Below are positions 23,784-34,345 of a stretch of DNA of 64,000 bases, piece after piece. Position numbers and translations under genes: made by a program. Within the stretch, counting starts at the first letter, position 1. Each line of letters begins with the position of its first letter. Location of the stretch: NCBI GenBank assembly GCA_001725415.1, contig MEGH01000007.1, forward strand, positions 106,783 through 170,782, written 5' to 3'. The notes under the pieces are model-generated. The model had not been told where the DNA came from, did not search any database, and was given only the letters and a program-made list of their open reading frames with translations. Source of the stretch: Pseudonocardia sp. SCN 73-27 (GTDB lineage: Bacteria > Actinomycetota > Actinomycetes > Mycobacteriales > Pseudonocardiaceae).

Positions 23784-24248
23784 ATGCCGCGCACGATCGC
23801 CACGAACACCACCGTCGGTCTCGACGACCTCCTCGACTTCGTCCGTCCCCGGCACCGGTTCGTGCTGGTCACGACGCGTGCGGACGGGTCCCCGCAGCTG
23901 TCCCCGGTGACCGGTGGGGTGGACGTCGAGGGCCGGCTGGTGATCGCCACCTACCCGGAGCGGGCGAAGTCGGTGAACGTCGCGCGGACGGGGCGGGCGT
24001 CGGTGATGGTGCAGTCCGACGAGTTCAACGGGCCGTGGGTGCAGGTCGACGGGGACGCCGAGCTGCTGACGCTGCCGGAGGCCGTGGAACCGCTCGTCGA
24101 GTACTTCCGTGTGATCTCGGGCGAGCACTCCGACTGGGACGAGTACCGCGCCGCGATGACCGCGCAGGGGAAGGCCCTGATCAGGGTCACGCCGACGCGG
24201 TGGGGCCCGATCGCGACCGGTGGCTTCCCGCCTCGGCTGGCCGGCTGA
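23784..24248 (+). CDS. PPOX-class F420-dependent oxidoreductase-like protein
   Basis: This 154-residue protein has the split beta-barrel pattern of the F420/FMN-binding group: RHRFVLVTTRADGSPQLSPVTGGVDVEGRLVIATYPERAKSVNVARTGRASV, then a C-terminal KALIRVTPTRWGPIATGGFPP. The cofactor is not proven; F420 is likely for actinobacterial members. TACTGT lies exactly 6 nt before ATG 23784, a clear leaderless start. It is divergent from the HIT gene. Confidence 0.85.
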   Translation: MPRTIATNTTVGLDDLLDFVRPRHRFVLVTTRADGSPQLSPVTGGVDVEGRLVIATYPERAKSVNVARTGRASVMVQSDEFNGPWVQVDGDAELLTLPEAVEPLVEYFRVISGEHSDWDEYRAAMTAQGKALIRVTPTRWGPIATGGFPPRLAG

Positions 24249-24397
24249 CGGCGCGTCGCCGACGTTTTCGCGTCGTTCGCCACGGGTAGCGTGTGCGCGG
24301 ACGTCCAGACCTCCCCCATCAGTGCCCGGCGCGTGTCCGGGTTCCCGGTCGTCCGACCATTTCGAGAGTCCGGCCGTGGCCGGGGAACGAGGAACAC

Positions 24398-26581
24398 ATG
24401 CGGCCGTGGCCCGGTAGCGCCTACCCGCTGGGCGCCAGCTACGACGGCGCCGGAACGAACTTCGCGATCTTCTCCGAGGTCGCCGAGAAGGTCGAGCTGT
24501 GCCTGTTCGAGCCCGACGGGGAGGAGACCCGGGTCCGGCTGACCGAGGTCGACGGGTTCGTCTGGCACTGCTACCTGCCCGGGGTCGAGCCGGGGCAGCA
24601 CTACGGCTACCGGATCCACGGGCCGTACGACCCGGCGCGCGGTCTGCGCTGCAACCCCAACAAGCTGCTGATCGACCCGTACGCCAAGGCCGTCGACGGC
24701 CCGGTGCGCTGGGACGAGGCGGTGTTCGGCTACGAGTTCGGCGCCCCCGACAACCGCAACGACGGCGACTCGGCGCCCTTCGTCCCGAAGTCGGTGGTGA
24801 TCAACCCGTACTTCGACTGGGGCTCCGACCGGCCGCCGAAGGTGCCCTACCACGAGACGATCGTCTACGAGGCCCACGTCAAGGGCCTGACGATCAACCA
24901 TCCGGACATCCCGGAGGAGCTGCGCGGCAGCTACGCGGGCCTGGCGCACCCGGCGATGATCGATCACCTGCAGACGCTCGGGGTCACCGCGGTCGAGCTG
25001 ATGCCGGTGCACGAGTTCATCACCGACCACCACCTCGAGCAGCGCGACCTCGCGAACTACTGGGGCTACAACACGATCGCCTTCCTGGCCCCGCACCACG
25101 CCTACGCCATGTCGGGCAGCCGCCCGGGCAGCCAGGTGCAGGAGTTCAAGGCGATGGTGCGCGACCTGCACGAGGCGGGCATCGAGGTCATCCTCGACGT
25201 CGTCTACAACCACACGGCCGAGGGCTCGGACATGGGCCCGACGCTGTCGATGCGCGGCATCGACAACCACGCCTACTACCGCCTCGTCGAGGACGACCAG
25301 CGGTACTACATGGACTACACGGGCACCGGCAACTCGCTCAACGTCCGCAACCCGCACACGCTGCAGCTGATCATGGACTCGCTGCGCTACTGGGTCACTG
25401 AGATGCACGTCGACGGGTTCCGCTTCGACCTGGCCTCCACGCTGGCCCGCGAGTTCTACGACGTCGACCGGCTGAGCGTGTTCTTCGACCTCGTGCAGCA
25501 GGACCCGGTGATCAGCCAGGTCAAGCTCATCGCCGAGCCGTGGGACGTCGGCCCCGGCGGCTACCAGGTGGGCAACTTCCCGCCGCTGTGGACGGAGTGG
25601 AACGGCAAGTACCGCGACACCGTCCGCGACTTCTGGCGCGGCGAGCCCGGCACCCTGGGCGAGTTCGCCTCCCGCATGACGGGCAGCTCCGACCTGTACC
25701 AGGCCGACGGCCGCCGACCCTACGCGTCGATCAACTTCGTCACCGCGCACGACGGCTTCACCCTCGCGGACCTGGTGTCCTACAACGAGAAACACAACGA
25801 GGCCAATGGCGAGGACGGCAACGACGGCGAGAGCCACAACCGGTCCTGGAACTGCGGCGTCGAGGGGCCGACCGACGACGAGGACGTCCTCGCGCTGCGG
25901 GCGCGCCAGCAGCGCAACTTCATCACGACGCTGCTGCTGTCCCAGGGCGTGCCGATGCTGCTGCACGGCGACGAGCTGGGCCGCACCCAGGGCGGCAACA
26001 ACAACGTCTACTGCCAGGACAACGAGATCGCCTGGATGGACTGGTCGCTGGCGAGCAAGAACGCCGGGCTGATCGGCTTCACCGGCGGGGTCGCCGCGCT
26101 GCGCCACGCGCACCCGGTGTTCCGGCGCCGCCGCTTCTTCGCGGGCCGCCCGATCCGCCCGCGCAGGCGTTCGGAGGCGGGCGACACCGCCACGGCGCTG
26201 CCCGACATCGCGTGGTTCTCCCCCTCGGGCGAGGAGATGAACGAGCAGGACTGGGACTCGGGGTTCGGCAAGTGCGTCGTCGTCTTCCTCAACGGCGACG
26301 GCATCACCGAGGCCGACCACCGCGGCGAGCGCGTCACCGACGACTCGTTCCTGATCATGCTCAACGCGCACTGGGAGGACATCGAGGCGACGTTGCCTGC
26401 GGCCGAGTTCGGCACGCGCTGGGCGGTCGTCGTCGACTCGGCGACGGGTGAGGTCACGTCGCTGGCGACGACGCCGGGCACGGTCGCGGCCGACCCGGTG
26501 ACGGTGACCTCGGGTGCGGTGCAGGTCGTCCCGGCGCGGTCGATCGTCGTGCTCCAGCGCGTCGAGGCGGCGACCCGATGA
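24398..26581 (+). CDS. glgX: Glycogen debranching enzyme
   Basis: GlgX hydrolyses alpha-1,6 branches of glycogen limit dextrins. The 727-residue protein has an N-terminal CBM48-like domain (YPLGASYDGAGTNFAIFSE) and a GH13 barrel with DVVYNHTAEG, the nucleophile Asp in VDGFRFDLAST, the acid Glu in LIAEPWDVGPGGYQVG, and FVTAHDGFTLADLV. ATG 24398 follows a GAGGA ribosome site. The stop overlaps the treY ATG (ATGA). It feeds linear maltodextrins to treY and treZ. Confidence 0.96.
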   Translation: MRPWPGSAYPLGASYDGAGTNFAIFSEVAEKVELCLFEPDGEETRVRLTEVDGFVWHCYLPGVEPGQHYGYRIHGPYDPARGLRCNPNKLLIDPYAKAVDGPVRWDEAVFGYEFGAPDNRNDGDSAPFVPKSVVINPYFDWGSDRPPKVPYHETIVYEAHVKGLTINHPDIPEELRGSYAGLAHPAMIDHLQTLGVTAVELMPVHEFITDHHLEQRDLANYWGYNTIAFLAPHHAYAMSGSRPGSQVQEFKAMVRDLHEAGIEVILDVVYNHTAEGSDMGPTLSMRGIDNHAYYRLVEDDQRYYMDYTGTGNSLNVRNPHTLQLIMDSLRYWVTEMHVDGFRFDLASTLAREFYDVDRLSVFFDLVQQDPVISQVKLIAEPWDVGPGGYQVGNFPPLWTEWNGKYRDTVRDFWRGEPGTLGEFASRMTGSSDLYQADGRRPYASINFVTAHDGFTLADLVSYNEKHNEANGEDGNDGESHNRSWNCGVEGPTDDEDVLALRARQQRNFITTLLLSQGVPMLLHGDELGRTQGGNNNVYCQDNEIAWMDWSLASKNAGLIGFTGGVAALRHAHPVFRRRRFFAGRPIRPRRRSEAGDTATALPDIAWFSPSGEEMNEQDWDSGFGKCVVVFLNGDGITEADHRGERVTDDSFLIMLNAHWEDIEATLPAAEFGTRWAVVVDSATGEVTSLATTPGTVAADPVTVTSGAVQVVPARSIVVLQRVEAATR

Positions 26582-28944
26582 CCGAACGGGTCAACCGGCA
26601 GGTGCCGTCGTCGACCTACCGGCTGCAGTTCTCGGCCGAGCAGACCTTCGCCGACGGCGTCGCCCTGCTCGACTACCTCGACGCGCTCGGCATCGGGGCG
26701 CTGTACGCCTCGCCGCTGCTGGAGTCGGGGGCGGGCTCGAACCACGGCTACGACGTCGTCGACCCGACCCGGGTGTCGGTGGAGCGCGGTGGCGAACTGG
26801 GCCGCAAGGACCTGGTCGCGGCGCTGCGCGAGCGCGGGCTGGGCCTGCTGCTCGACATCGTGCCCAACCACGTCGGCGTCGAGCGGCCGTTGGCCAACCC
26901 GTGGTGGTGGGACGTCCTGGCCAAGGGCCGGGAGTCGGTGCACGCCGCGAAGTTCGACATCGACTGGGCGGCCGGGCCGATCCTGATGCCCGTCCTGGGC
27001 GAGGACGAGGCAGAGGCGCTGGACGCGCTCACCTTGTCCGACGACCGCGCCGAGCTGCGCTACTACGAGCACGCCTTCCCCGTCGCCGCCGGCACGGGCG
27101 AGGGCAGCGCGCGCGAGGTGCACGAGCGGCAGCACTACCGGCTGGTCTCGTGGAAGCGCGGCGCCGCCGAGCTGACCTACCGGCGGTTCTTCGACGTCTC
27201 GACGCTCGCCGCGGTCCGCGTCGAGGTCCCCGAGGTGTTCTCGGCCGCGCACGCCGAGGTGCTGCGCTGGGTGGAGGCGGGCGAGGTCGACGGCATCCGC
27301 GTCGACCACCCCGACGGCCTCTCCGATCCCGGCGCCTACCTGCGGATGCTGCGGGCGGCGATCGGGCCGGACCGGTGGCTGCTCGTCGAGAAGATCCTGG
27401 GGCTGGGCGAGGAGCTGCCCGCGTCGTGGCCGGTCGACGGCACCACCGGCTACGAGGCGCTGCGCGAGGTCTGCGGGGTGTTCGTCGATCCCGCGGGGGC
27501 CGGGCTGCTCACGCAGTTCGCCGCCGAGCACGTGGGGGTCAAGGAGTCCGCGCACACCGGGGAGCACCGGGCGCGGCGCGAGGTGGCGTCGACGATCCTG
27601 GCCGCCGAGGTGCGCCGGATCGCGGGCGTCGCCGCAACCGTGCTGGGCACCCCGCCCGAGCAGCTCACCGAGGCCGTGGCCGAGCTGCTGTGCGGGTTCC
27701 CCGTCTACCGCAGCTACCTGCCCGAGGGCCGCGACGCCCTCGACACCGCGGTCGCCGTGGCCCGCACCCACCGCCCCGACCTGGCCGAGCCGCTCGCCGC
27801 CCTGCACTCGGCGATGGTGGCCGACCCGCACGGCGAGCTCGCCACCCGCGTCCAGCAGACGTCGGGCATGGTCATGGCCAAGGGCGTCGAGGACACGGCG
27901 TTCTACCGCTGGACGCGGTTCGTCGCACTCAACGAGGTCGGCGGTGCGCCCGAGCGGTTCGGGGTCTCCCCCGCCGAGTTCCACGCCGGCGCGGCCGCCC
28001 GTGAGGCGAGCACCCCGGCCACGATGACGACGCTGTCGACGCACGACACCAAGCGGTCCGAGGACGTCCGCGCCCGGCTGGCGGTGCTCGCGGAGATGCC
28101 GGCCGAGTGGGTCGACGTCGTCCGACGCTGGTCGGCGCGCCGGCCGCTGCCCGACCGGTCGCTGGAGCTGCTGGCATGGCAGTGCCTGGTCGGCGCCTGG
28201 CCCATCCCGGCCGACCGGATGTCGGCGTACCTGACCAAGGCGTCGAAGGAGGCAAAGCTCGTCACCAGCCACGTCGACGCCGTCGCCGCGGTCGACGAGG
28301 CCGTGGCCGCGTGGGCGGGCGACGTGCTGTCCGATCCGGACCTGGTCGCCGAGATCGAGGCGTTCGTCGCCCGGATCGAGGGCGCGGGCCGGTCCAACTC
28401 GCTGGGTCAGAAGCTGCTGCAGCTGGCCGGGCCGGGTGTCCCCGACGTCTACCAGGGCACCGAGTTCTTCGAGTACTCCCTGGTCGACCCGGACAACCGC
28501 CGGCCCGTCGACTTCGCGGCCCGCCGCGCGGCGCTGGCCCGCCTCGACGAGGGCGCGCTGCCCGAGGTCGGCCCCGACGGTGCCGCGAAGCTGCTGGTCA
28601 CCGCCACGGCGGCGCGGCTGCGGCGGTACCGGCCGGAGCTGTTCGCCGGCTACCGGGCGCTGCCGGCGTCGGGGCCCGCCGCCGAGCACGCCGTCGCGTT
28701 CGCCCGCGGCACCGCACCCCTGCTCGGGCCGGGCCGCCACGCCACCGGCATGGTCGCCGTCGCCACCCGGCTGCCGGTCGGGCTCGCCGCCCGCGGCGGC
28801 TGGGGCGACACCGTTCTCCCACTGCCCGACGGCGCCGACGACTGGCACGACATGGTCACCGACACCCCGGTCGCGGGCTCTGCGCCGCGGCTGGCCGACC
28901 TGTTGCGGCGTTACCCCGTCGCGCTGCTCGTCCGCCCCTCCTGA
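26578..28944 (+). CDS. treY: Maltooligosyltrehalose synthase
   Basis: TreY isomerises the reducing-end alpha-1,4 bond of a maltodextrin to the alpha,alpha-1,1 bond of trehalose. The 788-residue GH13 protein opens with SSTYRLQFSAEQTFADG, continues with GSNHGYDVVDPTRVS and DIVPNHVG, carries GIRVDHPDGLSDP and LLVEKILGLGEELP, and ends with PDVYQGTEFFEYSLVDPDNRRPVDF. Translation is coupled to glgX by ATGA. treZ follows after 39 nt. Confidence 0.97.
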   Translation: MTERVNRQVPSSTYRLQFSAEQTFADGVALLDYLDALGIGALYASPLLESGAGSNHGYDVVDPTRVSVERGGELGRKDLVAALRERGLGLLLDIVPNHVGVERPLANPWWWDVLAKGRESVHAAKFDIDWAAGPILMPVLGEDEAEALDALTLSDDRAELRYYEHAFPVAAGTGEGSAREVHERQHYRLVSWKRGAAELTYRRFFDVSTLAAVRVEVPEVFSAAHAEVLRWVEAGEVDGIRVDHPDGLSDPGAYLRMLRAAIGPDRWLLVEKILGLGEELPASWPVDGTTGYEALREVCGVFVDPAGAGLLTQFAAEHVGVKESAHTGEHRARREVASTILAAEVRRIAGVAATVLGTPPEQLTEAVAELLCGFPVYRSYLPEGRDALDTAVAVARTHRPDLAEPLAALHSAMVADPHGELATRVQQTSGMVMAKGVEDTAFYRWTRFVALNEVGGAPERFGVSPAEFHAGAAAREASTPATMTTLSTHDTKRSEDVRARLAVLAEMPAEWVDVVRRWSARRPLPDRSLELLAWQCLVGAWPIPADRMSAYLTKASKEAKLVTSHVDAVAAVDEAVAAWAGDVLSDPDLVAEIEAFVARIEGAGRSNSLGQKLLQLAGPGVPDVYQGTEFFEYSLVDPDNRRPVDFAARRAALARLDEGALPEVGPDGAAKLLVTATAARLRRYRPELFAGYRALPASGPAAEHAVAFARGTAPLLGPGRHATGMVAVATRLPVGLAARGGWGDTVLPLPDGADDWHDMVTDTPVAGSAPRLADLLRRYPVALLVRPS

Positions 28945-28983
28945 CCCCGAACAGCCAGAGAGAACCGGAAGGAACCGACGCAC

Positions 28984-30720
28984 GTGGCCGAGTACCGGGT
29001 CTGGGCGCCCGAGCACGAACAGATGCGGGTCGTCGTCGACGGCGAGACGCATCCGATGTACCCGAGCCCGGGAGGCTGGTGGCACGCCGAGGTCGACGGC
29101 GCCGGGCACGGCAGCGCCTACGCCTTCCTCGTCGGCGACGACGAGACCCCGCTGCCCGACCCGCGGTCGCTGTGGCAGCCGGGCGGGGTGCACGCGGCGT
29201 CGCGGCGCTACGACCACGACCACTTCATGTGGACCGACAGCGCGTGGACGGGCAGGCAGCTGCCCGGGTCGGTGCTCTACGAGTGCCACATCGGCACCTT
29301 CACCACCGACGGCACGTTCGACGCGGCGATCGGCCGCCTCGACCACCTCGTCGACCTCGGCGTCGACCTCGTGGAGCTGCTGCCCGTCAACGCCGTCGAC
29401 GGGCCGTGGAACTGGGGCTACGACGGCGTCGGCTGGTACGCGGTCACCGACAACTACGGCGGTCCCGACGGGCTGAAGAGGTTCGTCGACGCCGCGCACG
29501 CCCGCGGGCTGGGCGTGGTGCTCGACGTCGTCTACAACCACCTCGGCCCGTCGGGGGCCTACCTCGACCGGTTCGCGCCGTACTTCGCGGGCAGCAACAT
29601 CTGGGGCCCGTCGCTCAACCTCGACGGCGCCTGGTCCGACGAGGTCCGCCGCTACGCGATCGACAACGCCCTGATGTGGCTGCGCGACTTCCACATCGAC
29701 GGGCTGCGCATCGACGCCGTGCACGCCCTGCGCGACACCCGGGCCATCCACGTGCTCGAGCAGCTGGCCACCGAGGTCGAGTCGCTGTCGGCGCATGTGG
29801 GCCGGCCGCTGTCGCTGATCGCGGAGTCCGACCTCAACGACCCGCGGATGATCACTTCGCGCGAGGGCGGCGGCTACGGGCTGCACGCCCAGTGGGCCGA
29901 CGACATCCACCACAGCCTGCACACCGTGCTGACCGGTGAGTCGCAGGGCTACTACGCCGACTTCGCCGCCGCCGGGCTGACCGGGCTGGCCCACGTGCTG
30001 TGCCGCGGTTTCCTCCACGAGGGCACGTGGTCGAGCTTCCGCGGGCGGGTGCACGGCGCGCCCGTCGACACCCGGCGCATCCCGGGCCACCGGTTCCTCG
30101 CCTACCTGCAGAACCACGACCAGATCGGCAACCGCGCCGCCGGCGACCGGCTCACCCAGTCGCTCACGCCCGGCCAGCTCGCCTGCGGGGCCGCGCTCGT
30201 GCTGACCTCGCCGTTCACGCCGATGCTGTTCATGGGCGAGGAATGGGGCGCGCGCACGCCCTGGCAGTTCTTCTCCCGGTTCCCCGACGCGGCGCTGCGC
30301 GAGGCCGTCCGGTCCGGCCGCACCGCCGAGTTCGCCGAGCACGGCTGGGGCGGGGCCGAGGTGCCCGATCCCAACGCCGAGTCGACGTTCCTCGACTCCA
30401 AGCTCGACTGGGACGAACCCACCCAGGAGCCGCACGCCACGCTGCTGGCGCTGCACCGCGAACTCATCGCGCTGCGCCGGCGGTGGCCCGAGCTCACCGA
30501 CCCGTGGCTCGACGAGGTCGAGGTCGACGTGGATGACGAGTCCCGCACGATCGTCGTGCACCGCGGCCGGATCCGGGTCGTCGTCAACCTCGGGCACACC
30601 GACGCGACGGTGCCGCTCGACCGGGGCGTCAGCCGCATCCTGCTCGCGTCCGAGCCCGCGGCGGCCGAGCAGAACCTGATCATCGTGCCGCCGGAGGCGT
30701 TCGCGGTCGCGCTCCTCTGA
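28984..30720 (+). CDS. treZ: Maltooligosyltrehalose trehalohydrolase
   Basis: TreZ releases free trehalose from the product of TreY. The 578-residue protein has an N-terminal E-set/CBM48-like domain (EYRVWAPEHEQMRVVVDGE) and a GH13 barrel: LYECHIGTFT, VVLDVVYNHLGPSGAYL, the catalytic Asp in DGLRIDAVHALRD, Glu in SLIAESDLNDPRM, and LQNHDQIGNRAAGDR. A GGAAGGAA ribosome site precedes the GTG at 28984. It is the last gene of glgX-treY-treZ. Confidence 0.96.
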   Translation: MAEYRVWAPEHEQMRVVVDGETHPMYPSPGGWWHAEVDGAGHGSAYAFLVGDDETPLPDPRSLWQPGGVHAASRRYDHDHFMWTDSAWTGRQLPGSVLYECHIGTFTTDGTFDAAIGRLDHLVDLGVDLVELLPVNAVDGPWNWGYDGVGWYAVTDNYGGPDGLKRFVDAAHARGLGVVLDVVYNHLGPSGAYLDRFAPYFAGSNIWGPSLNLDGAWSDEVRRYAIDNALMWLRDFHIDGLRIDAVHALRDTRAIHVLEQLATEVESLSAHVGRPLSLIAESDLNDPRMITSREGGGYGLHAQWADDIHHSLHTVLTGESQGYYADFAAAGLTGLAHVLCRGFLHEGTWSSFRGRVHGAPVDTRRIPGHRFLAYLQNHDQIGNRAAGDRLTQSLTPGQLACGAALVLTSPFTPMLFMGEEWGARTPWQFFSRFPDAALREAVRSGRTAEFAEHGWGGAEVPDPNAESTFLDSKLDWDEPTQEPHATLLALHRELIALRRRWPELTDPWLDEVEVDVDDESRTIVVHRGRIRVVVNLGHTDATVPLDRGVSRILLASEPAAAEQNLIIVPPEAFAVALL

Positions 30721-30744
30721 GCCTGTCCCGGCCCGCCCCGTGGG

Positions 30745-31305
30745 TCAGCGCCTGCTGGGCGGGTCGACGAACTCGGCCATGTCGATCTGCGCGACCCACG
30801 GGTGCGGGACCTCGGCGTTCTCGCACGGCACCAGCTCGGTGTCGTAGATGTAGTGCCCCTCGCCCAGCGTCGGGTCGAGGCGCAGCGCGACCAGCCGCGG
30901 GCCCTGGTCGACCCGCCAGAAGTAGGGGACCCCGGCCTCGGCGTAGCGCCACGGCTTGAGGATGCGGTCGGCGTGGTGGGTCCCCGGCCCCAGCACCTCG
31001 ACGGCGAGAACCACCCCCGAGGCGTCGAACCCGTTGTCGTGGAACGGGGTCCCCTTCCGGACGACGAGCAGGTCGGGCACGAAGAAGTTGGCCTCGTCGA
31101 CGTGCACACCGGTCGAGTGGTGGATCTCGACGCTGTCGGGGGCGCCGACACCGAGCATCAGGTCGAGCAGGCGCACGTGCCAGGTCTGGTCCTCGTCGGG
31201 CTCGGGGAGGACGACGATCTCACCGTCGTGCAGCTCCCGGACGCGGCCGTCGTCGGGCTCGCGCAGGAGATCGGCGAGCGTGCTGCGGACGACGGCTGCT
31301 GTCAC
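30745..31305 (-). CDS. Uma2-family (DUF820) putative endonuclease
   Basis: This 186-residue protein matches the Uma2 group of PD-(D/E)xK-like proteins: a start with LREPDDGRVRELHDGEIVVLPEP, the acidic pair in FFVPDLLVV and LAVEVLGPGTHHAD, then RYAEAGVPYFWRVDQ. These proteins are common, often in many copies, and their role is unknown. A GGAGG ribosome site precedes the GTG at 31305. It converges on treZ with a 24-bp gap. Confidence 0.85.
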   Translation of the reverse strand: MTAAVVRSTLADLLREPDDGRVRELHDGEIVVLPEPDEDQTWHVRLLDLMLGVGAPDSVEIHHSTGVHVDEANFFVPDLLVVRKGTPFHDNGFDASGVVLAVEVLGPGTHHADRILKPWRYAEAGVPYFWRVDQGPRLVALRLDPTLGEGHYIYDTELVPCENAEVPHPWVAQIDMAEFVDPPSRR

Positions 31306-31379
31306 GGACTTGCCTCCACGTTCTCCGACGGACGTGTGCCAATCCTAACCATTTTCCGGCCCCCGCCCCACATACGAGA

Positions 31380-31409
31380 ACGGCACCCTCCCGCGAAGGA
31401 GGGTGCCGT
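31380..31409. terminator. Strong hairpin downstream of the CAP-domain gene
   Basis: ACGGCACCCTCC (31380-31391) and GGAGGGTGCCGT (31398-31409) form a perfect 12-bp stem with a 6-nt loop, 26 bp after the CAP gene stop. It shares the core ACGGCAC with the hairpin at 32177. Confidence 0.75.
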
Positions 31410-31434
31410 CCGGGTCGAGCGGTGGGTCGTCGTC

Positions 31435-32034
31435 TCAGTGGTCGCCGAAGACCACCGTGTAGTGGGTGCGGGTACGGGTCTCACCCTCGTAGGCCAGGCC
31501 CACCGCGAACGTCGTGGCCCGGGCGTTGAGCAGCCAGGCATTGTGACCCGGCGAGTTCTTCCACCAGTTCAGGGCCGCCTGCCAGCCGGTGTAGGCCTGG
31601 CTGCCGCGCGCCCAGTAGTTGATCTCCCCCACGAAGCCGGTGTAGCCGGAGCAGAACTGCACACGCTGGGCGATACCCATGCCGCGGGTGTCGACGTGGT
31701 CCGAGGGCGAGAAGCCGCGGGCGTAGCTGTCGAGGCTCGCCCACATGGACGGGCGGGCGAGGGTGCGCGAGTAGGTCAAGGGGCGCAGGCCCTTGGAGGC
31801 GCGGTAGGAGTTGATGGCGTTGGCGAGGTCCTGCTCCCAGTCCATCTGGTCGAGCGCGAGGCCGTCGACGTAGGAGCCGTAGCCGCCGCGGCCACCGGGG
31901 TTGTAGGCGCAGTCGGCGGGGGCGGCGGAGGCGGCCGGGGCGGCGACGGCGGCGATCCCGCCGAGGCTCGCGAGGGACAGGACGCCGGCGGTGACGAGGC
32001 GGACGATGTTGCGGCGGAGGTTGGTGGCACGCAT
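31435..32034 (-). CDS. Secreted CAP-domain (SCP-like) protein
   Basis: This 199-residue protein has a signal peptide (basic start, hydrophobic core about residues 11-32, AxA cleavage near ASA-AP) followed by a CAP domain: ANAINSYRASKGLRPLTYSRTLARPSMWAS, SDHVDTRGMGIAQRV, GEINYWARG, ALNWWKNSPGHNAWLLN. The canonical core His/Glu positions are partly recognisable (SDHV, GEIN, PGHN). The function is unknown. A GGGAGAAA ribosome site precedes the ATG. Two Cys residues may form a disulfide. Confidence 0.88.
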   Translation of the reverse strand: MRATNLRRNIVRLVTAGVLSLASLGGIAAVAAPAASAAPADCAYNPGGRGGYGSYVDGLALDQMDWEQDLANAINSYRASKGLRPLTYSRTLARPSMWASLDSYARGFSPSDHVDTRGMGIAQRVQFCSGYTGFVGEINYWARGSQAYTGWQAALNWWKNSPGHNAWLLNARATTFAVGLAYEGETRTRTHYTVVFGDH

Positions 32035-32176
32035 CGGTTTCTCCCGAGCTGGGGGGCGGTTCCGGTTGGTCCGCCGTTGGGAGAAAGCTTCCGAGATCGG
32101 GCACTTCGCGACGATGGTGTGATCCCCAGGCGCACCCCTACTTGATCACGGGGGTACGCCCCCTTCCGCCGAATGC

Positions 32177-32224
32177 AGGAACGGCACTTTCCCGCAACCG
32201 GGGTCGCGGGAAAGTGCCGTTCCT
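32177..32224. terminator. Very strong hairpin downstream of mdh
   Basis: Perfect 19-bp arms at 32177-32195 and 32206-32224 flank a 10-nt loop. The left arm begins AGGAACGGCAC. It lies 25 bp after the mdh stop. Together with 31380 it forms a small family of hairpins with the same core. Confidence 0.8.
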
Positions 32225-32249
32225 GACGTGCGGGCCGAGTGGGCCGGCC

Positions 32250-33822
<1,573 letters not shown>

Positions 33823-33841
33823 CCCCCGCGGCGGTCGGGGG

Positions 33842-34345
33842 TCAGGCGGTGCGTCGGCGGCTGGAGATGACGCCGGTGTCGAAGCCCGCGAGGTGCAGGC
33901 CACCGTGGAAGCGGGCGTGCTCGACCTTGACGCACAGGTCCATCACGACATCCTTGCCCGCGGCCTCCGCCCTGCGCGCGAGGTCGGCGTCCCACAGTCC
34001 GAACTGCAGCCAGAACGTCCGGACGCCGTCGCCGAGCGCAAGGGTCTCGTCGAGCACCCCGGGCAGGTCCGAGGGCTTGCGGAAGACCTCGACCAGGTCG
34101 GGCACGACGGGCAGGTCGGCCAGCGTCTTGTAGACGGGCCTGCCGAGGATCTCCTCTGCGAACGGGTTCACGAAGTACACGTCGTAGCGGGTGCTCGACA
34201 GCAGGTAGGTCGCCACGAAGTTGCTGGCCCGCGCCGGGTTGGGCGACGCGCCCACCATCGCGATGCTGCGGGTCGAGTCGAGGATCCGACGACGCTCGGG
34301 CGCGATCGGGTTGCGCCACTGGCCGGTGGTGGCCTCGGTGCTCAT
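33842..34345 (-). CDS. CoA-binding domain protein (YccU-like)
   Basis: This 167-residue protein is a single Rossmann-like CoA-binding domain: SIAMVGASPNPARASNFVATYLL, YDVYFVNPFAEEILGRPVYKTLADLP, then MDLCVKVEH near the C-terminus. The substrate role is unknown. Its ATG overlaps the metY stop by one base, so they are co-translated; such genes often accompany metY in actinobacteria. Confidence 0.88.
   Translation of the reverse strand: MSTEATTGQWRNPIAPERRRILDSTRSIAMVGASPNPARASNFVATYLLSSTRYDVYFVNPFAEEILGRPVYKTLADLPVVPDLVEVFRKPSDLPGVLDETLALGDGVRTFWLQFGLWDADLARRAEAAGKDVVMDLCVKVEHARFHGGLHLAGFDTGVISSRRRTA

Noticed and set aside
26008-30597. A 1529-residue minus-strand frame across glgX-treY-treZ
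   Set aside because: It is antisense to three clear enzymes with intact active sites; long antisense frames are expected at this GC content.
30731-30762. GC-rich inverted repeat between treZ and the Uma2 gene as a terminator
   Set aside because: The right arm lies inside the end of the Uma2 coding sequence and the loop is long; not convincing enough to call.
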